Positions 51,055 through 59,739 of a stretch of 64,000 nucleotides of DNA are shown piece after piece. The position numbers were made by a program, and so were the translations under genes. Location: the NCBI RefSeq assembly GCF_017876755.1, contig NZ_JAGIOO010000001.1:4759786-4823785 (forward strand). The letters run 5' to 3'. This DNA comes from Crossiella equi (GTDB lineage Bacteria; Actinomycetota; Actinomycetes; Mycobacteriales; Pseudonocardiaceae). The notes under the pieces were generated by a model that ran no database searches, was not told where the DNA came from, and saw only the letters and a program-made list of their open reading frames with translations. Within the stretch, counting starts at the first letter, position 1. The number at the start of each line of letters is the position of its first letter.

Positions 51055-52254
51055 CTAGCCGAAGCTGCGGCCCTCACCCCGGTAGGTGGGCACGCTGCGC
51101 GCCACCCGGTCCCCGTCGATGAGGTGGAACTCGGTGAAGCGTTCGGCCAGCTCACCGGCCTTGGCGTGCCGGAACCAGACGCGGTCGCCGACCGCGAGCG
51201 AGTCGGCGGCCTTGCCGGTGAGCGGGGTCTGCACCTCACCCGCGCCCTCCATCGGGTTCAGCTTGAGCCCGGTCGGCAGGTACGGGGTGGGCACGCGGTC
51301 CGCGCCGGTCGGCCCGGAGGCGATGTAGCCGCCCGCGAACACCGTGGCGGTGCGCCGGGCGGGCCTGCGCACCACGGGCAGCGCGAAGATCGCGGCGGGC
51401 CGCAGGTGCAGGTGCTGGTACTGGTCGAACAGGGTCGGTGCGAGCAGTCCGGAGCCCGCGGTCAGCTCGGTGACCGCGTCCTCGGCCGAGGTGCGCTCCA
51501 GGCTGCCGGTGCCGCCGCCGTTGACGAACTCCAGCTCGGCCACCGACCGCACCGCGGCCACCACGCCCGCACGCCGCTCGTTGAGCTCGCCCATCGAGCG
51601 CTTCTGCATCCAGCGCACGGCCGCGCCGCGGGCGGGCTTGCCGGTCGGCGCGTCGCCCAGCCCGGCGACCTGCGCCTCGTAGGACATGAGCCCGACCAGC
51701 GTGAACCCGCGCCGGCGCACCACCTCGACGGCCAGCGCACGGGCCTGGGCGGCGGTGTGCACCGGCGAGCGGCGCACCCCCACGTGCACCAGCCCGGACA
51801 GCGGCCGCCAGGAGGCGTCCATCTCCAGGCAGACCCGGATGTCCGGGTGGCCGGGGCCGAGCGCGTCGGTGACCAGGTCGAGCTGCGCCGGGTCGTCGAC
51901 CATCAGCGTGATCGCGGCCCGGGCACCGTCGTCGGTGGCCAGCTTCTGCAGCGCCGAGCGGTCGGCGGTCGGGTAGCCGATGAGCAGGTCGTCGCTGACC
52001 CCGGCGCCGTGCAGCCAGAGCGCCTCGGCCAGCGAGTAGCACATGAGCCCGGCGTACCCGGGTTTCTCCAGCGCGAGGCCCAGGAGCTCCCGCACCCGGA
52101 CGGACTTGCTGGCGATGCGGATGGGCCTGCCGTGCGCACGGCGGACCAGTTCGGCGGCGTTCCCGTGGAAGGCCTCGAGGTCGACCGCGGCCAGCGGCGG
52201 GTCGAGGTGGGCGGTCGCCGCGTCGAAGCGGGACCTGGTCTGCGTGGCGAGCAC
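51055..52254 (-). CDS. PLP-dependent alanine racemase N-terminal-like / D-threonine aldolase family enzyme
   Basis: The alanine-racemase-type TIM barrel is visible: Lys50 in IRIASKSVR as Schiff-base lysine, then VDDPAQLDLV, LEMDASWRPLSG, LVGLMSYEAQVAG, and the phosphate-binding FVNGGGTGS. The C-terminal ~100 residues form a beta domain ending FTEFHLIDGDRVA. This matches the amino acid deaminase/D-threonine aldolase group (399 residues). GTG at 52254. It is divergent from a flavin-dependent oxidase gene with an inverted repeat between; a linked D-amino acid or sugar pathway is possible but not shown. Confidence 0.85.
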   Translation of the reverse strand: MLATQTRSRFDAATAHLDPPLAAVDLEAFHGNAAELVRRAHGRPIRIASKSVRVRELLGLALEKPGYAGLMCYSLAEALWLHGAGVSDDLLIGYPTADRSALQKLATDDGARAAITLMVDDPAQLDLVTDALGPGHPDIRVCLEMDASWRPLSGLVHVGVRRSPVHTAAQARALAVEVVRRRGFTLVGLMSYEAQVAGLGDAPTGKPARGAAVRWMQKRSMGELNERRAGVVAAVRSVAELEFVNGGGTGSLERTSAEDAVTELTAGSGLLAPTLFDQYQHLHLRPAAIFALPVVRRPARRTATVFAGGYIASGPTGADRVPTPYLPTGLKLNPMEGAGEVQTPLTGKAADSLAVGDRVWFRHAKAGELAERFTEFHLIDGDRVARSVPTYRGEGRSFG

Positions 52255-52284
52255 ACTTCAACGGTAAGCCGAAAACCTTGAAAT

Positions 52285-52299
52285 GTGAAACCTCTTCAC
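52285..52299. promoter_or_regulatory. Inverted repeat GTGAA-N5-TTCAC in divergent gap
   Basis: 5-nt arms with a 5-nt spacer, between the PLP enzyme and the oxidase genes (88-nt gap). The shape suits a dimeric regulator (GntR-like spacing), but the arms are short. Confidence 0.35.
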
Positions 52300-52342
52300 G
52301 TACGTTCAGTGACATCCGCCACTACGGCTGCGGAGGGTAGCT

Positions 52343-53668
52343 TTGCCGCGACACAGCGACACGGGTTCCTGGACCAACTGGGCCCGGACCGCATCGGCCA
52401 GACCAGCACGAACGGTCCGCCCCCGCGACGTGGAGGGCATCGTGGAGGCGGTCAAGACGGCCGCCCGCGACGACCTCACGGTGCGCCCGCTCGGCAGCGG
52501 CCACTCCTTCAGCCCGGTGGGCTCCCCCGGCCAGGGCGTGGCGCTGGACCTCTCCGACTGGCGCGGCGTGGTGGCCGCCGACCACAAGTCCGGGCAGGTC
52601 ACGGTGCGTTCGGGCACCCCGCTGCACCAGCTCAACCACGAGCTGGACCAGCTGGGCCTGGCCATGAGCAACCTCGGCGACATCGACCGGCAGACCATCG
52701 CGGGCGCGATCGCCACCGGTACGCACGGCACCGGCGCGCGCTTCGGCGGCCTGGCCACCCAGGTCCGCGAGCTGGAACTGGTGCTGGCCGACGGCTCGCT
52801 GCTGCGCTGCTCCGCCCAAGATCACCCGAACGTGTTCAACGCGGCCCGGGTCGGTCTGGGCGCGCTCGGCGTGGTGACCAGCGTGACCCTCCAGTGCGAA
52901 CCGGCCTTCGCCCTGTCCGCGGCGGAGTACCCGGCGGGCCTGGCCGAGACCGCCGAGGTCTTCGAGCACCTCTGCGGCGAGAACGACCACGCCGAGTTTC
53001 ACTGGTTCGTGCACACCGACCGGGTGATGGTGAAGCGCAACAACCGCCTGGTGCCCGGTGCGCCGACCCGACCGCTGCACCCGGCCCGCCGCTTCTTCGA
53101 GTACGAGGTGCTGGAGAACGGGGCGCTGGCCGCGGTCTGCCACCTGGGCCGGGCGATCCCCGCCCTGGTCAAGCCGCTGAACCGGCTGAGCACCCGGGTC
53201 CTGGGCGAGCGCACGTACAGCGACACCTCGCACCGCGTGTTCACCACCCCGCGCCGGGTGCGCTTCACCGAGACCGAGTACGCGATCCCCCGCGAGCACC
53301 TGCGGGACGTGCTGACCGAGCTGCGCGCCGCCTCGGAGCGCCTGGAGCACCCGGTGAACATCCCGGTCGAGGTCCGCGTCGCCGCGCCGGACGACATCTG
53401 GCTGTCCACCGCGAGCGGCCGGGAGACCGCCTACGTGGCCATCCACCAGTTCATCGGCATGCCGTACCGGCACTGGTTCGAGGTGTTCGAGAAGATCGCC
53501 TACGAGGCCGGGGGCCGCCCCCACTGGGGCAAGATGCACAGCCAGTCCGCGGAGACCCTCCGCGACCGCTACCCGCACTTTGACGACTTCCTGGCCGTGC
53601 GTTCCGCCCTTGACCCGCACGGCCGCTTCCGCAACGCCTACCTGGACAAGGTCCTGGGGCTCAGCTGA
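52343..53668 (+). CDS. FAD-binding sugar/alditol oxidase (D-arabinono-1,4-lactone oxidase family)
   Basis: TTG at 52343 follows GGAGGG with good spacing. The FAD-binding PCMH region has VRPLGSGHSFSP, where His54 is where covalent flavin attaches in this family, and GAIATGTHGTG. The C-terminal region has HWGKMH (HWxK), typical of aldonolactone and alditol oxidases. 441 residues. Oxidises a sugar alcohol or aldonolactone with O2, giving H2O2. Substrate unspecified. It overlaps the convergent unknown gene by 8 nt. Confidence 0.9.
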   Translation: MPRHSDTGSWTNWARTASARPARTVRPRDVEGIVEAVKTAARDDLTVRPLGSGHSFSPVGSPGQGVALDLSDWRGVVAADHKSGQVTVRSGTPLHQLNHELDQLGLAMSNLGDIDRQTIAGAIATGTHGTGARFGGLATQVRELELVLADGSLLRCSAQDHPNVFNAARVGLGALGVVTSVTLQCEPAFALSAAEYPAGLAETAEVFEHLCGENDHAEFHWFVHTDRVMVKRNNRLVPGAPTRPLHPARRFFEYEVLENGALAAVCHLGRAIPALVKPLNRLSTRVLGERTYSDTSHRVFTTPRRVRFTETEYAIPREHLRDVLTELRAASERLEHPVNIPVEVRVAAPDDIWLSTASGRETAYVAIHQFIGMPYRHWFEVFEKIAYEAGGRPHWGKMHSQSAETLRDRYPHFDDFLAVRSALDPHGRFRNAYLDKVLGLS

Positions 53669-54284
53669 CCGTGCTGGCCAGGATCCGCTCGTAGACGACC
53701 TCGCGCAGCCACCGCACGGTGACCTCCTGCTCGACCGGGAAGTCCTGCGGCGGACGCCCGCGCAGGTCCAGCTCGACCGCGCCGCTGTCCTCCGCTGTGG
53801 CGACCGACACACCGTAGTGCCCGGCCCGCATGAGGCAGTTGGCGACGAAGTCCTCGCCCTCGGCCACCGCGGACGGCACCACGATCGCCGTGTTGGTGAA
53901 CCGGGAGAACGGGACCACGGAGGTGAGCGCGGTCCGCCAGTGCCGGGACAGGGCGATCGCCCCGACCAGGCGCACGGCGGGCGCGGGGACCATCCCGGCC
54001 AGCTCGGGCCACACCCAGGTGGACACGGTGGTGCGGTCGGTGACCGGCGGGCAGTTGAGCGCGAGCCGCTCGGCGTGCGCGTCGGTGATGAGCTCGGCCA
54101 CCATGACCACCCGTCGCCCGAGCAGGGTCATCGGCGGCAGCATGACGCCACCCCAACCCAACATCTCGGCGGTACGAGCGGCCAGGTGCTCCGGTGGCGC
54201 CGGTAATTCAACCGGGGCGATGGATCGGGCCGGAATGACGTGCAGTCCACCCTGGACTGTTGGCTGGCCCGTGGTGCGGCTCAC
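53661..54284 (-). CDS. Conserved protein of unknown function
   Basis: GTG at 54284 gives SRTTGQPTVQGGLHVIPARS. 207 residues, mixed alpha/beta with no transmembrane helix or signal; contains TEMLGWGGVMLPPMTLLGRR-like strands and a Cys in ALNCPPVTD. Nothing in it allows a confident family. It is leftward and convergent with the oxidase gene (8-nt overlap) and is followed upstream by a gene-poor region before tRNA-Leu. Confidence 0.65.
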   Translation of the reverse strand: MSRTTGQPTVQGGLHVIPARSIAPVELPAPPEHLAARTAEMLGWGGVMLPPMTLLGRRVVMVAELITDAHAERLALNCPPVTDRTTVSTWVWPELAGMVPAPAVRLVGAIALSRHWRTALTSVVPFSRFTNTAIVVPSAVAEGEDFVANCLMRAGHYGVSVATAEDSGAVELDLRGRPPQDFPVEQEVTVRWLREVVYERILASTVS

Positions 54285-54741
54285 GATCTTCGCCTCCCTG
54301 GCTGGGCGTTCCGAAGCTGTGTTTCGTTCGCTGACGCCCTAACTGATTTACCAGCCCACCCCCATGACCAGCGGCGTTACACCGGAGCACTGCGACCGAC
54401 GGCCCCCCGCCGTCGCTAACCGGTCGATGCGCGTGCAACCACTTCAGCCCGACAGTGCGGCCGAACGTGTGATCCCCAACCCCTCACCGCTCACCGCACC
54501 CCAAAAACCGCCGATCGCCCCCCAACAAGAAGTAGAGAGGAAGCAACACCCGAGGGGACGAAGGTCACACCCCCGCACACCCGAACCAGCGAGCCCAAGA
54601 AGGCAGAAGTGGCAAAAACCAGCCCAGAAACGCCCAAACCAACAACGGCAGTGGCAGCAGCGGTACCCCGGCCAACCAAGCCGAGCCCCCAAGAACCGAC
54701 GGCAACCCCGCTGGTTCAGAACGAACCGCACCGTAGGGGGT

Positions 54742-54762
54742 CCGGGGGATTCGATCCCCCGG
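54742..54762. repeat. 9-bp perfect hairpin resembling a tRNA T-arm
   Basis: Arms CCGGGGGAT and ATCCCCCGG enclose TCG. The leftward reading GATCGAATC within C/G stems resembles a tRNA T-arm, but the rest of a tRNA is absent. Located 54 nt downstream of the tRNA-Leu 3' end. Confidence 0.45.
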
Positions 54763-54774
54763 TGTGGTTACGAA

Positions 54775-54812
54775 GCAAAAGGCCCCGGCGCGAGCGCGCC
54801 GAGGCCTTTTGC
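54775..54812. terminator. Bidirectional terminator after tRNA-Leu
   Basis: Arms GCAAAAGGCC and GGCCTTTTGC plus an inner GGCGCG/CGCGCC stem, with A4 on one side and T4 on the other, so it works in both directions. It begins 4 nt after the 3' end of tRNA-Leu (minus strand). Confidence 0.85.
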
Positions 54813-54815
54813 GAG

Positions 54816-54898
54816 TGGGCAAGGAGGGAGTTGAACCCTCACGTCCTTTCGGACACACGGACCTGAACCGTGCGCGTCTGCCATTCCGCCACTTGCCC
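54816..54898 (-). tRNA. tRNA-Leu (anticodon CAG)
   Basis: Class II cloverleaf on the minus strand: acceptor GGGCAAG pairs with CTTGCCC; D-arm GCGGAATGGCAGACGC; anticodon stem CACGG/CCGTG with loop TTCAGGT, giving CAG; long variable arm TGTCCGAAAGGACG; T-arm GAGGG-TTCAACT-CCCTC; discriminator A. 83 nt, CCA not encoded. Decodes CUG, the dominant Leu codon in this genome. A terminator lies 4 nt downstream. Its position next to fhaA agrees with the conserved actinobacterial layout. Confidence 0.97.
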
Positions 54899-55099
54899 CC
54901 GTTTCCGGGGCTCCCTTTCGGGTGCGGCGAGAGCCTAGCACGGTTAGGGGACCGGGTTACAACTCGACCCCTCCCCCACCCCCGGACCCGGATACGATCG
55001 GGGTGAGCGACCGGACACGGAGCCAACACGGAAGCACCGCGCGATCGGGTTCGGTGCCGGGAGCTCGACGGACTGGAACCGAGAGCGGGAAGGTGGGAC

Positions 55100-56374
55100 A
55101 TGAGCCTCGTGCAGCGCTTCGAGCGCAAGCTGGAAGGCCTTGTCGGCAACACCTTCGCGCGTGTTTTCGGTGGGAACGTCGTCCCGCAGGAGGTGGCACA
55201 GGCTCTCCAACGGGAGGCCGAGCGCAGGGTCAAGGAACTTGCGGGCGGCCGCCTCCTCGCACCCAACCACTACACCGTGACACTCGGCCCAGCCGACCAC
55301 GACCGGCTAGCCGGCGACGAGCAGCGGATCACCGATCTGCTCGCCGACTGTGTCGGAGAGCATCTGACCGAGCACGGATGGGACACATACGGTGACGTCG
55401 TAGTCTCCTTGGAGCGCTCTGAGACGCTGCACACCGGACAGTTCCACACGAGCTCGTCAGTCGACCCAGACGCATCGCCGAGCCGACGGCCGGCACCACC
55501 TCGCACCGCAGGAGACCGACCCATGAGCCAGCCACCCGGCCAGTACCCCGAGGGAGACCGCTACGCCCAGCAGCAAGGCGGGCAGTACGGCTACGACCAG
55601 CAGCAGCAGGGCTACGGCCAACAGCAGGGCTACGACCCCAACTACGGCCAGCAGCAGGGTTACGGGCAGCAGCAGGGCTACGACCAGCAGGGTTACGGCC
55701 AGCAGCAGGGCTACGACCAGCAGGGGTACGCCCAGCAGCAGCAGGGGTACGACCAGCAGGGCTACGGCCAGCAGCAGCAGGGCTACGACCAGGCCTACGG
55801 GCAGCAGCAGGGGTACGGCCAGCAGCAGGGCTACGACCAGGGCTACGGCCAGCAGCAGCAGGGGTACGACCAGGGCTACGGGCAGCAGCCGGGCTACGGG
55901 CAGCAGCCGGGCTACGGCCAGCAGGGCGGCTACGACCAGGGCTACGGCCAGCAGCCGGGCTACGGCCAGCAGCAGCAGGGCTACGACCAGCAGGGCTACG
56001 GGCAGCAGGGGTACGGCCAGCAGGGCTACGCCGACCCCAACCAGCAGGGATACGCCCCACCGGCGGTCCAGACCGGACCCCGCACCCTCACCGCGACGCT
56101 CCAGCTGGACGACGGTTCGAACCGGACCTATAGCCTCAAGCAGGGCAGCAACGTCATCGGCCGTGGCCAGGACGCTGATTTCCGCCTGCCGGACACCGGG
56201 GTTTCCCGTCGGCACCTGGAGATCACCTGGGACGGCCAGAACGCGATGCTGGCCGACCTGGGCTCGACCAACGGCACGACGGTGAACTCCAACCCGGCGC
56301 AGGCCTGGCAGCTCGCCGACGGCGACGCGATCAGGATCGGGCACTCGACGTTGGTCTTCCGGTCCCAGGGCTGA
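55100..56374 (+). CDS. fhaA: FhaA: FHA-domain protein with prion-like Tyr/Gln-rich linker
   Basis: N-terminal ~125 residues are the FhaA_N (DUF3662) domain ([20 protein letters not shown]). Residues ~150-315 are a low-complexity linker with about 26 Gly-Tyr dipeptides in [11 protein letters not shown] units. Residues ~328-424 are the FHA domain: [24 protein letters not shown] and [13 protein letters not shown] keep the phosphothreonine-binding Arg, Ser-Arg-x-His and Asn. Known role: binds phosphorylated MviN/PknB-linked partners to control peptidoglycan precursor export at poles and septum. First gene of the operon; the promoter lies between tRNA-Leu and it. The long QGY linker is unusual in length. 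Confidence 0.95.
   Translation: MSLVQRFERKLEGLVGNTFARVFGGNVVPQEVAQALQREAERRVKELAGGRLLAPNHYTVTLGPADHDRLAGDEQRITDLLADCVGEHLTEHGWDTYGDVVVSLERSETLHTGQFHTSSSVDPDASPSRRPAPPRTAGDRPMSQPPGQYPEGDRYAQQQGGQYGYDQQQQGYGQQQGYDPNYGQQQGYGQQQGYDQQGYGQQQGYDQQGYAQQQQGYDQQGYGQQQQGYDQAYGQQQGYGQQQGYDQGYGQQQQGYDQGYGQQPGYGQQPGYGQQGGYDQGYGQQPGYGQQQQGYDQQGYGQQGYGQQGYADPNQQGYAPPAVQTGPRTLTATLQLDDGSNRTYSLKQGSNVIGRGQDADFRLPDTGVSRRHLEITWDGQNAMLADLGSTNGTTVNSNPAQAWQLADGDAIRIGHSTLVFRSQG
55592..56050 (+). repeat. In-gene tandem repeat encoding GY(G/D)QQ(Q) units
   Basis: Imperfect short repeats of GGCTACGGCCAGCAG and GGCTACGACCAGCAG-type units, varied at third positions, encode the FhaA linker. Such DNA can slip, so repeat number may differ between strains. 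Not a CRISPR: there are no spacers. Confidence 0.85.
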
Positions 56375-56414
56375 ACCCAGGGACGACTTAGCCAGGCGGG
56401 AGCGGTCACAGCAG

Positions 56415-56876
56415 GTGCCAGAACTCGTGATGCAGCTGACCAGAGCAGGGTTCCTCGCCCTGCTCTGGTTGTTCGTGCTCGCTGCCCTCCGCGTCGTCCG
56501 CTCAGACCTGTACGCGGCCTCCGGGCTGCGGGTCGCCCTGCCGGGTTCCCGGCGCACCTCCGGGCGGCAGCTGCGGGGCAACAAGGCCGCCCGGCAGCTG
56601 GTGGTGACACACGGCGCGCTCGCGGGTACCCGCATCGCGCTTGACGGTCGCCCTATTCTCATCGGCCGTGCCGACGACTCCACTCTCGTGCTCGACGACG
56701 ACTACGCGTCGACGAGGCACGCCAGGCTCTCTCTCCGAGGAACGGACTGGTACGTGGAGGACCTAGGCTCCACCAACGGCAGTTACCTAGACCGGGCGAA
56801 GATCACGGCACCCACCAAGGTCCAGCTCGGTGTTCCGATCCGCATCGGCAAGACGGTGATCGAGCTGCGCTCATGA
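56415..56876 (+). CDS. fhaB: FhaB/FipA: membrane-anchored FHA-domain protein
   Basis: GTG at 56415. N-terminal helix (RAGFLALLWLFVLAALRVV) anchors it; a basic linker follows; residues ~70-153 are the FHA domain: ILIGRADDSTLVLDDDYASTRHARL and EDLGSTNGSYLDRAK keep the phosphopeptide-binding residues. 153 residues, typical of FhaB (FipA), which links PknA/PknB-phosphorylated FtsZ to FtsQ under stress. It overlaps the next gene (ATGA). No anomaly. Confidence 0.95.
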   Translation: MPELVMQLTRAGFLALLWLFVLAALRVVRSDLYAASGLRVALPGSRRTSGRQLRGNKAARQLVVTHGALAGTRIALDGRPILIGRADDSTLVLDDDYASTRHARLSLRGTDWYVEDLGSTNGSYLDRAKITAPTKVQLGVPIRIGKTVIELRS

Positions 56877-58282
56877 CCCTCGTCCTTCGTTACGCGGCCC
56901 GCAGCGACCGGGGTCTGGTTCGTGCCAACAACCAGGACTCCGTGTACGCCGGCCCACGACTGCTCGCGCTCGCCGACGGCATGGGCGGCCACGCCGCTGG
57001 TGAGGTCGCCAGCAAGGTCGTCATCGCCGCGCTAGCCCCCCTCGACGACGACGAGCCCGGGGAGGACCTGCTCAGCGACCTGCGCGAGTCCATGCTCTCC
57101 GGCAACGGCGCGATCGCCGAGCTCGTCCAGAGCGATCCGGACCTGGAGGGGATGGGCACCACGCTGACCGCGGTGCTCTTCGCCGGCAACCGGCTCGGCC
57201 TGGTGCACATCGGTGACTCGCGCGCCTACCTGGTGCGCGACGGCAACCTCTCGCAGATCACACACGACGACACGTTCGTGCAGTCGCTGATCGACGAGGG
57301 CCGGATCACCCCCGATGAGGCGCACACCCACCCGCAACGGTCACTGCTGCTCAAGGCGCTGACCGGGCACGAGGTGGAGCCCAGCCTGGCCATCCGGGAA
57401 GCCCGCAACGGCGACCGGTACATGCTGTGCTCGGACGGGCTGTCCGGGGTGGTGTCGGCGGAGACGCTGGCCGAGGCCCTGGCCATCCAGGACCCGCGCA
57501 CGTGCGCCGACCGGCTGATCGAGCTCGCGCTCAAGGGCGGTGGCCCGGACAACGTCACCGTGATCGTCGCCGACGTGGTCGACGTCGACTTCGGGGAGAA
57601 CGCCCCGATCGTCGGCGGGGCCGCGGGTGACGGCAGCGCCGACCCGCCGCCGCCGGACTCCCCCGCCTCCCGGGCGGGTGCGCTCAACCCGGGCTGGCAG
57701 CAGCCGCAGCCGCCCCGGCCGGACCCCACCGTGCCCCCGCCGGACAAGCCCAAGGGCAACCGCTGGCTGCGCACCTCGCTGGTGCTGCTGCTGGTGCTGG
57801 TGGTGCTGGGCGCCGCCGGGTTCTTCACCCGGTACTGGGTGCTCCAGCAGTACTACGTGGGCAAGGACGACGACGGCCAGGTGGTCATCTTCCAGGGCGT
57901 GCAGGGCAGCGTGCTGGGCATCAAGCTCCAGCGCAAGGTCGAGGGCTCGTGCCCGCCGAACTCGGCGAGCTGCAACCCCGAGGTCATCCTGCTCTCGGAC
58001 CTGAGCCCCTCGGGCAAGGACCTGGTCACCAACGGCATCACCGGGGTGGACGGCCTGGAGGGCGCGCGCAACGCGATCCGCAGGCTGCGCACCGCCCAGG
58101 TGCTGCCGCCGTGCCCGACCAACACCGGCACCGACCCCGGCAACCCGCCCGCGAGCGGCGCGCCGACCACGACGACCAGTCCGGGCGCCCCGCCCCAGGG
58201 CGGTGGAGAACAGCCCAGCAGCGAGGCGTCGTTGCCGAGTTCCACGCCGACGCCTGGGAAAGACTGCCGGACGGTGCGCTGA
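56873..58282 (+). CDS. pstP: PstP: PP2C-type Ser/Thr protein phosphatase
   Basis: Residues 1-~240 are PP2C: RSDRGLVRANNQD, LALADGMGGHAAGEVAS, HIGDSRAYLVRDG, CSDGLSG and GGPDNVTVIV supply the metal-binding Asp residues. A Pro-rich linker leads to one transmembrane helix (TSLVLLLVLVVLGAAGFF, ~residues 303-322) and an extracellular domain of ~120 residues ending in a Thr/Pro/Ser-rich tail. It dephosphorylates PknA/PknB and their substrates. 469 residues, slightly shorter than the mycobacterial protein. Ends with TGATG shared with rodA. Confidence 0.96.
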   Translation: MTLVLRYAARSDRGLVRANNQDSVYAGPRLLALADGMGGHAAGEVASKVVIAALAPLDDDEPGEDLLSDLRESMLSGNGAIAELVQSDPDLEGMGTTLTAVLFAGNRLGLVHIGDSRAYLVRDGNLSQITHDDTFVQSLIDEGRITPDEAHTHPQRSLLLKALTGHEVEPSLAIREARNGDRYMLCSDGLSGVVSAETLAEALAIQDPRTCADRLIELALKGGGPDNVTVIVADVVDVDFGENAPIVGGAAGDGSADPPPPDSPASRAGALNPGWQQPQPPRPDPTVPPPDKPKGNRWLRTSLVLLLVLVVLGAAGFFTRYWVLQQYYVGKDDDGQVVIFQGVQGSVLGIKLQRKVEGSCPPNSASCNPEVILLSDLSPSGKDLVTNGITGVDGLEGARNAIRRLRTAQVLPPCPTNTGTDPGNPPASGAPTTTTSPGAPPQGGGEQPSSEASLPSSTPTPGKDCRTVR

Positions 58283-59739
58283 TGGCTGACTCGGCCGCCA
58301 CCGCGAACACGGTGCCAGGGGGATCGTCAGCTCAGCCGTCCACGCCGCAGACCAGGCGTGGCACCGAGCTGCTGCTCCTCGCCTTCGCCGCCGCGCTGGT
58401 CACCAGCGCGCTGGTGCTGGTGGAGATCAACCAGGAGCAGGAGCTCACCAACGCCCTGCTCTACTACGGCGCGGCCTACCTCGGCCTGTTCGGGGTGGCC
58501 CACGTCGCGGTGCGCGTCTGGGCGCCGTACGCCGACCCGCTGATCCTGCCGTGCGTGGCGCTGCTCAACGGGCTGGGCCTGGTCATGATCCACCGGATCG
58601 ACCTGGCGCTGGCCGAGCGCGCGCAGCTGGCGGGCCGCGTGGCCTCGGCCGAGGTGCCCAAGCAGATCCTGTGGACCACCATCGCGCTCGCGCTCTTCGT
58701 CGCGGTGCTGGTGCTGGTCAAGGACCACCGCATGCTGTCCAAGTACGGCTACACCGCGGGCCTGGTCGGCCTGGTGGCGCTCGCGCTGCCCGGTGTGCTG
58801 CCGAACTTCATCGCGCCCGAGATCAACGGCGCGAAGATCTGGCTGCGCATCCCCGGTGTCTTCAGCATCCAGCCAGGTGAGTTCGCGAAGATCCTGCTGA
58901 TGGTCTTCTTCGCCGCGTTCCTGGTCTCCAAGCGCGACCTGTTCATGGCGGCGGGCCGCAAGGTGCTCGGCATGGAGCTGCCCCGGGCCCGCGACCTGAT
59001 GCCGATGCTGTTCGCGTGGTTCGCCTCGCTCGGCGTCCTGGTGCTGGAGAAGGACCTGGGCACCTCGCTGCTGTTCTTCGGCATCGTGCTGGTGATGCTG
59101 TACGTGGCCACCGAGCGCGTGGCCTGGCTCGTGCTGGGCATGAGCTTCTTCATCGGCGGCTGCCTGGTCGCCTACCAGATCTTCGACCACGTCCAGGTCC
59201 GCGTGACCACGTGGCTCGACCCGTTCGCCGACTTCTACAACAAGGGCCGCCAGCTGGCCCAGGCCCTGTTCGGCCTCGGCACCGGCGGCATCGGCGGCAC
59301 GGGTCTCGGCGCGGGCAGGCCCGAGCTGGTCCCGCTGTCCAACAGCGACTTCATCATCGCCGCGATCGGCGAGGAGCTCGGCTTCGTCGGCCTGGCCGCG
59401 CTGCTGATGCTCTACACGATGCTGGTCATGCGCGGCATGCGCAGCGCGCTCGCGGTGCGCGACACCTTCGGCAAGCTGCTCGCGGGCGGTCTGTCCTTCG
59501 CGGTGGGCCTCCAGGTGTTCATCGTGGTCGGCGGGGTCACCAAGCTCATCCCGCTCACCGGCCTCACCGCGCCCTTCCTGTCCCTCGGCGGGTCCTCGCT
59601 GGTGGCCAACTACGCCCTGGTCGCGTTGCTGCTGCGCATCTCCGACGGCGCGCGCCGACCGGCGGTCCAGGCCAAACCCGTGGTCCCGCAGGCCCCGATC
59701 GCGGAGGCGCACACCGTGCTCGTGGAACGGCCGTCATGA
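58282..59739 (+). CDS. rodA: RodA/FtsW-family SEDS peptidoglycan glycosyltransferase
   Basis: The ATG at 58282 overlaps the pstP stop. Twelve hydrophobic segments; the SEDS motif TWLDPFADFYNKGRQ holds the catalytic-loop Asp, with LGTGGIGGTGLGAGRPE and FIIAAIGEELGFVG downstream. 485 residues. It polymerises lipid II for elongation together with PbpA. The N-terminus has a Ser/Thr-rich ~30-residue tail, a possible kinase target. Overlaps pbpA (ATGA). Confidence 0.96.
   Translation: MADSAATANTVPGGSSAQPSTPQTRRGTELLLLAFAAALVTSALVLVEINQEQELTNALLYYGAAYLGLFGVAHVAVRVWAPYADPLILPCVALLNGLGLVMIHRIDLALAERAQLAGRVASAEVPKQILWTTIALALFVAVLVLVKDHRMLSKYGYTAGLVGLVALALPGVLPNFIAPEINGAKIWLRIPGVFSIQPGEFAKILLMVFFAAFLVSKRDLFMAAGRKVLGMELPRARDLMPMLFAWFASLGVLVLEKDLGTSLLFFGIVLVMLYVATERVAWLVLGMSFFIGGCLVAYQIFDHVQVRVTTWLDPFADFYNKGRQLAQALFGLGTGGIGGTGLGAGRPELVPLSNSDFIIAAIGEELGFVGLAALLMLYTMLVMRGMRSALAVRDTFGKLLAGGLSFAVGLQVFIVVGGVTKLIPLTGLTAPFLSLGGSSLVANYALVALLLRISDGARRPAVQAKPVVPQAPIAEAHTVLVERPS

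Larger units (their letters stand above)
54285..54815. other. 531-nt gene-poor region with strong A/C strand bias
   Basis: From ~54460 to 54740 the + strand is C- and A-rich and T-poor (many AACCC/CCAA runs). Open frames across it have atypical composition and run into the tRNA, so they are not called as genes. It contains an almost perfect hairpin (54742-54762) and the terminator of tRNA-Leu. An untranslated RNA, made leftward, would be G/U-rich; none is identified. Confidence 0.5.

Noticed and set aside
54364-54866. Small open frames in the A/C-rich region before tRNA-Leu
   Set aside because: Atypical composition, and two run into the tRNA gene; no ribosome site.
55592-56050. CRISPR-like tandem repeats
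   Set aside because: Repeats are in frame, contiguous and encode [11 protein letters not shown]; no spacers, no cas genes.
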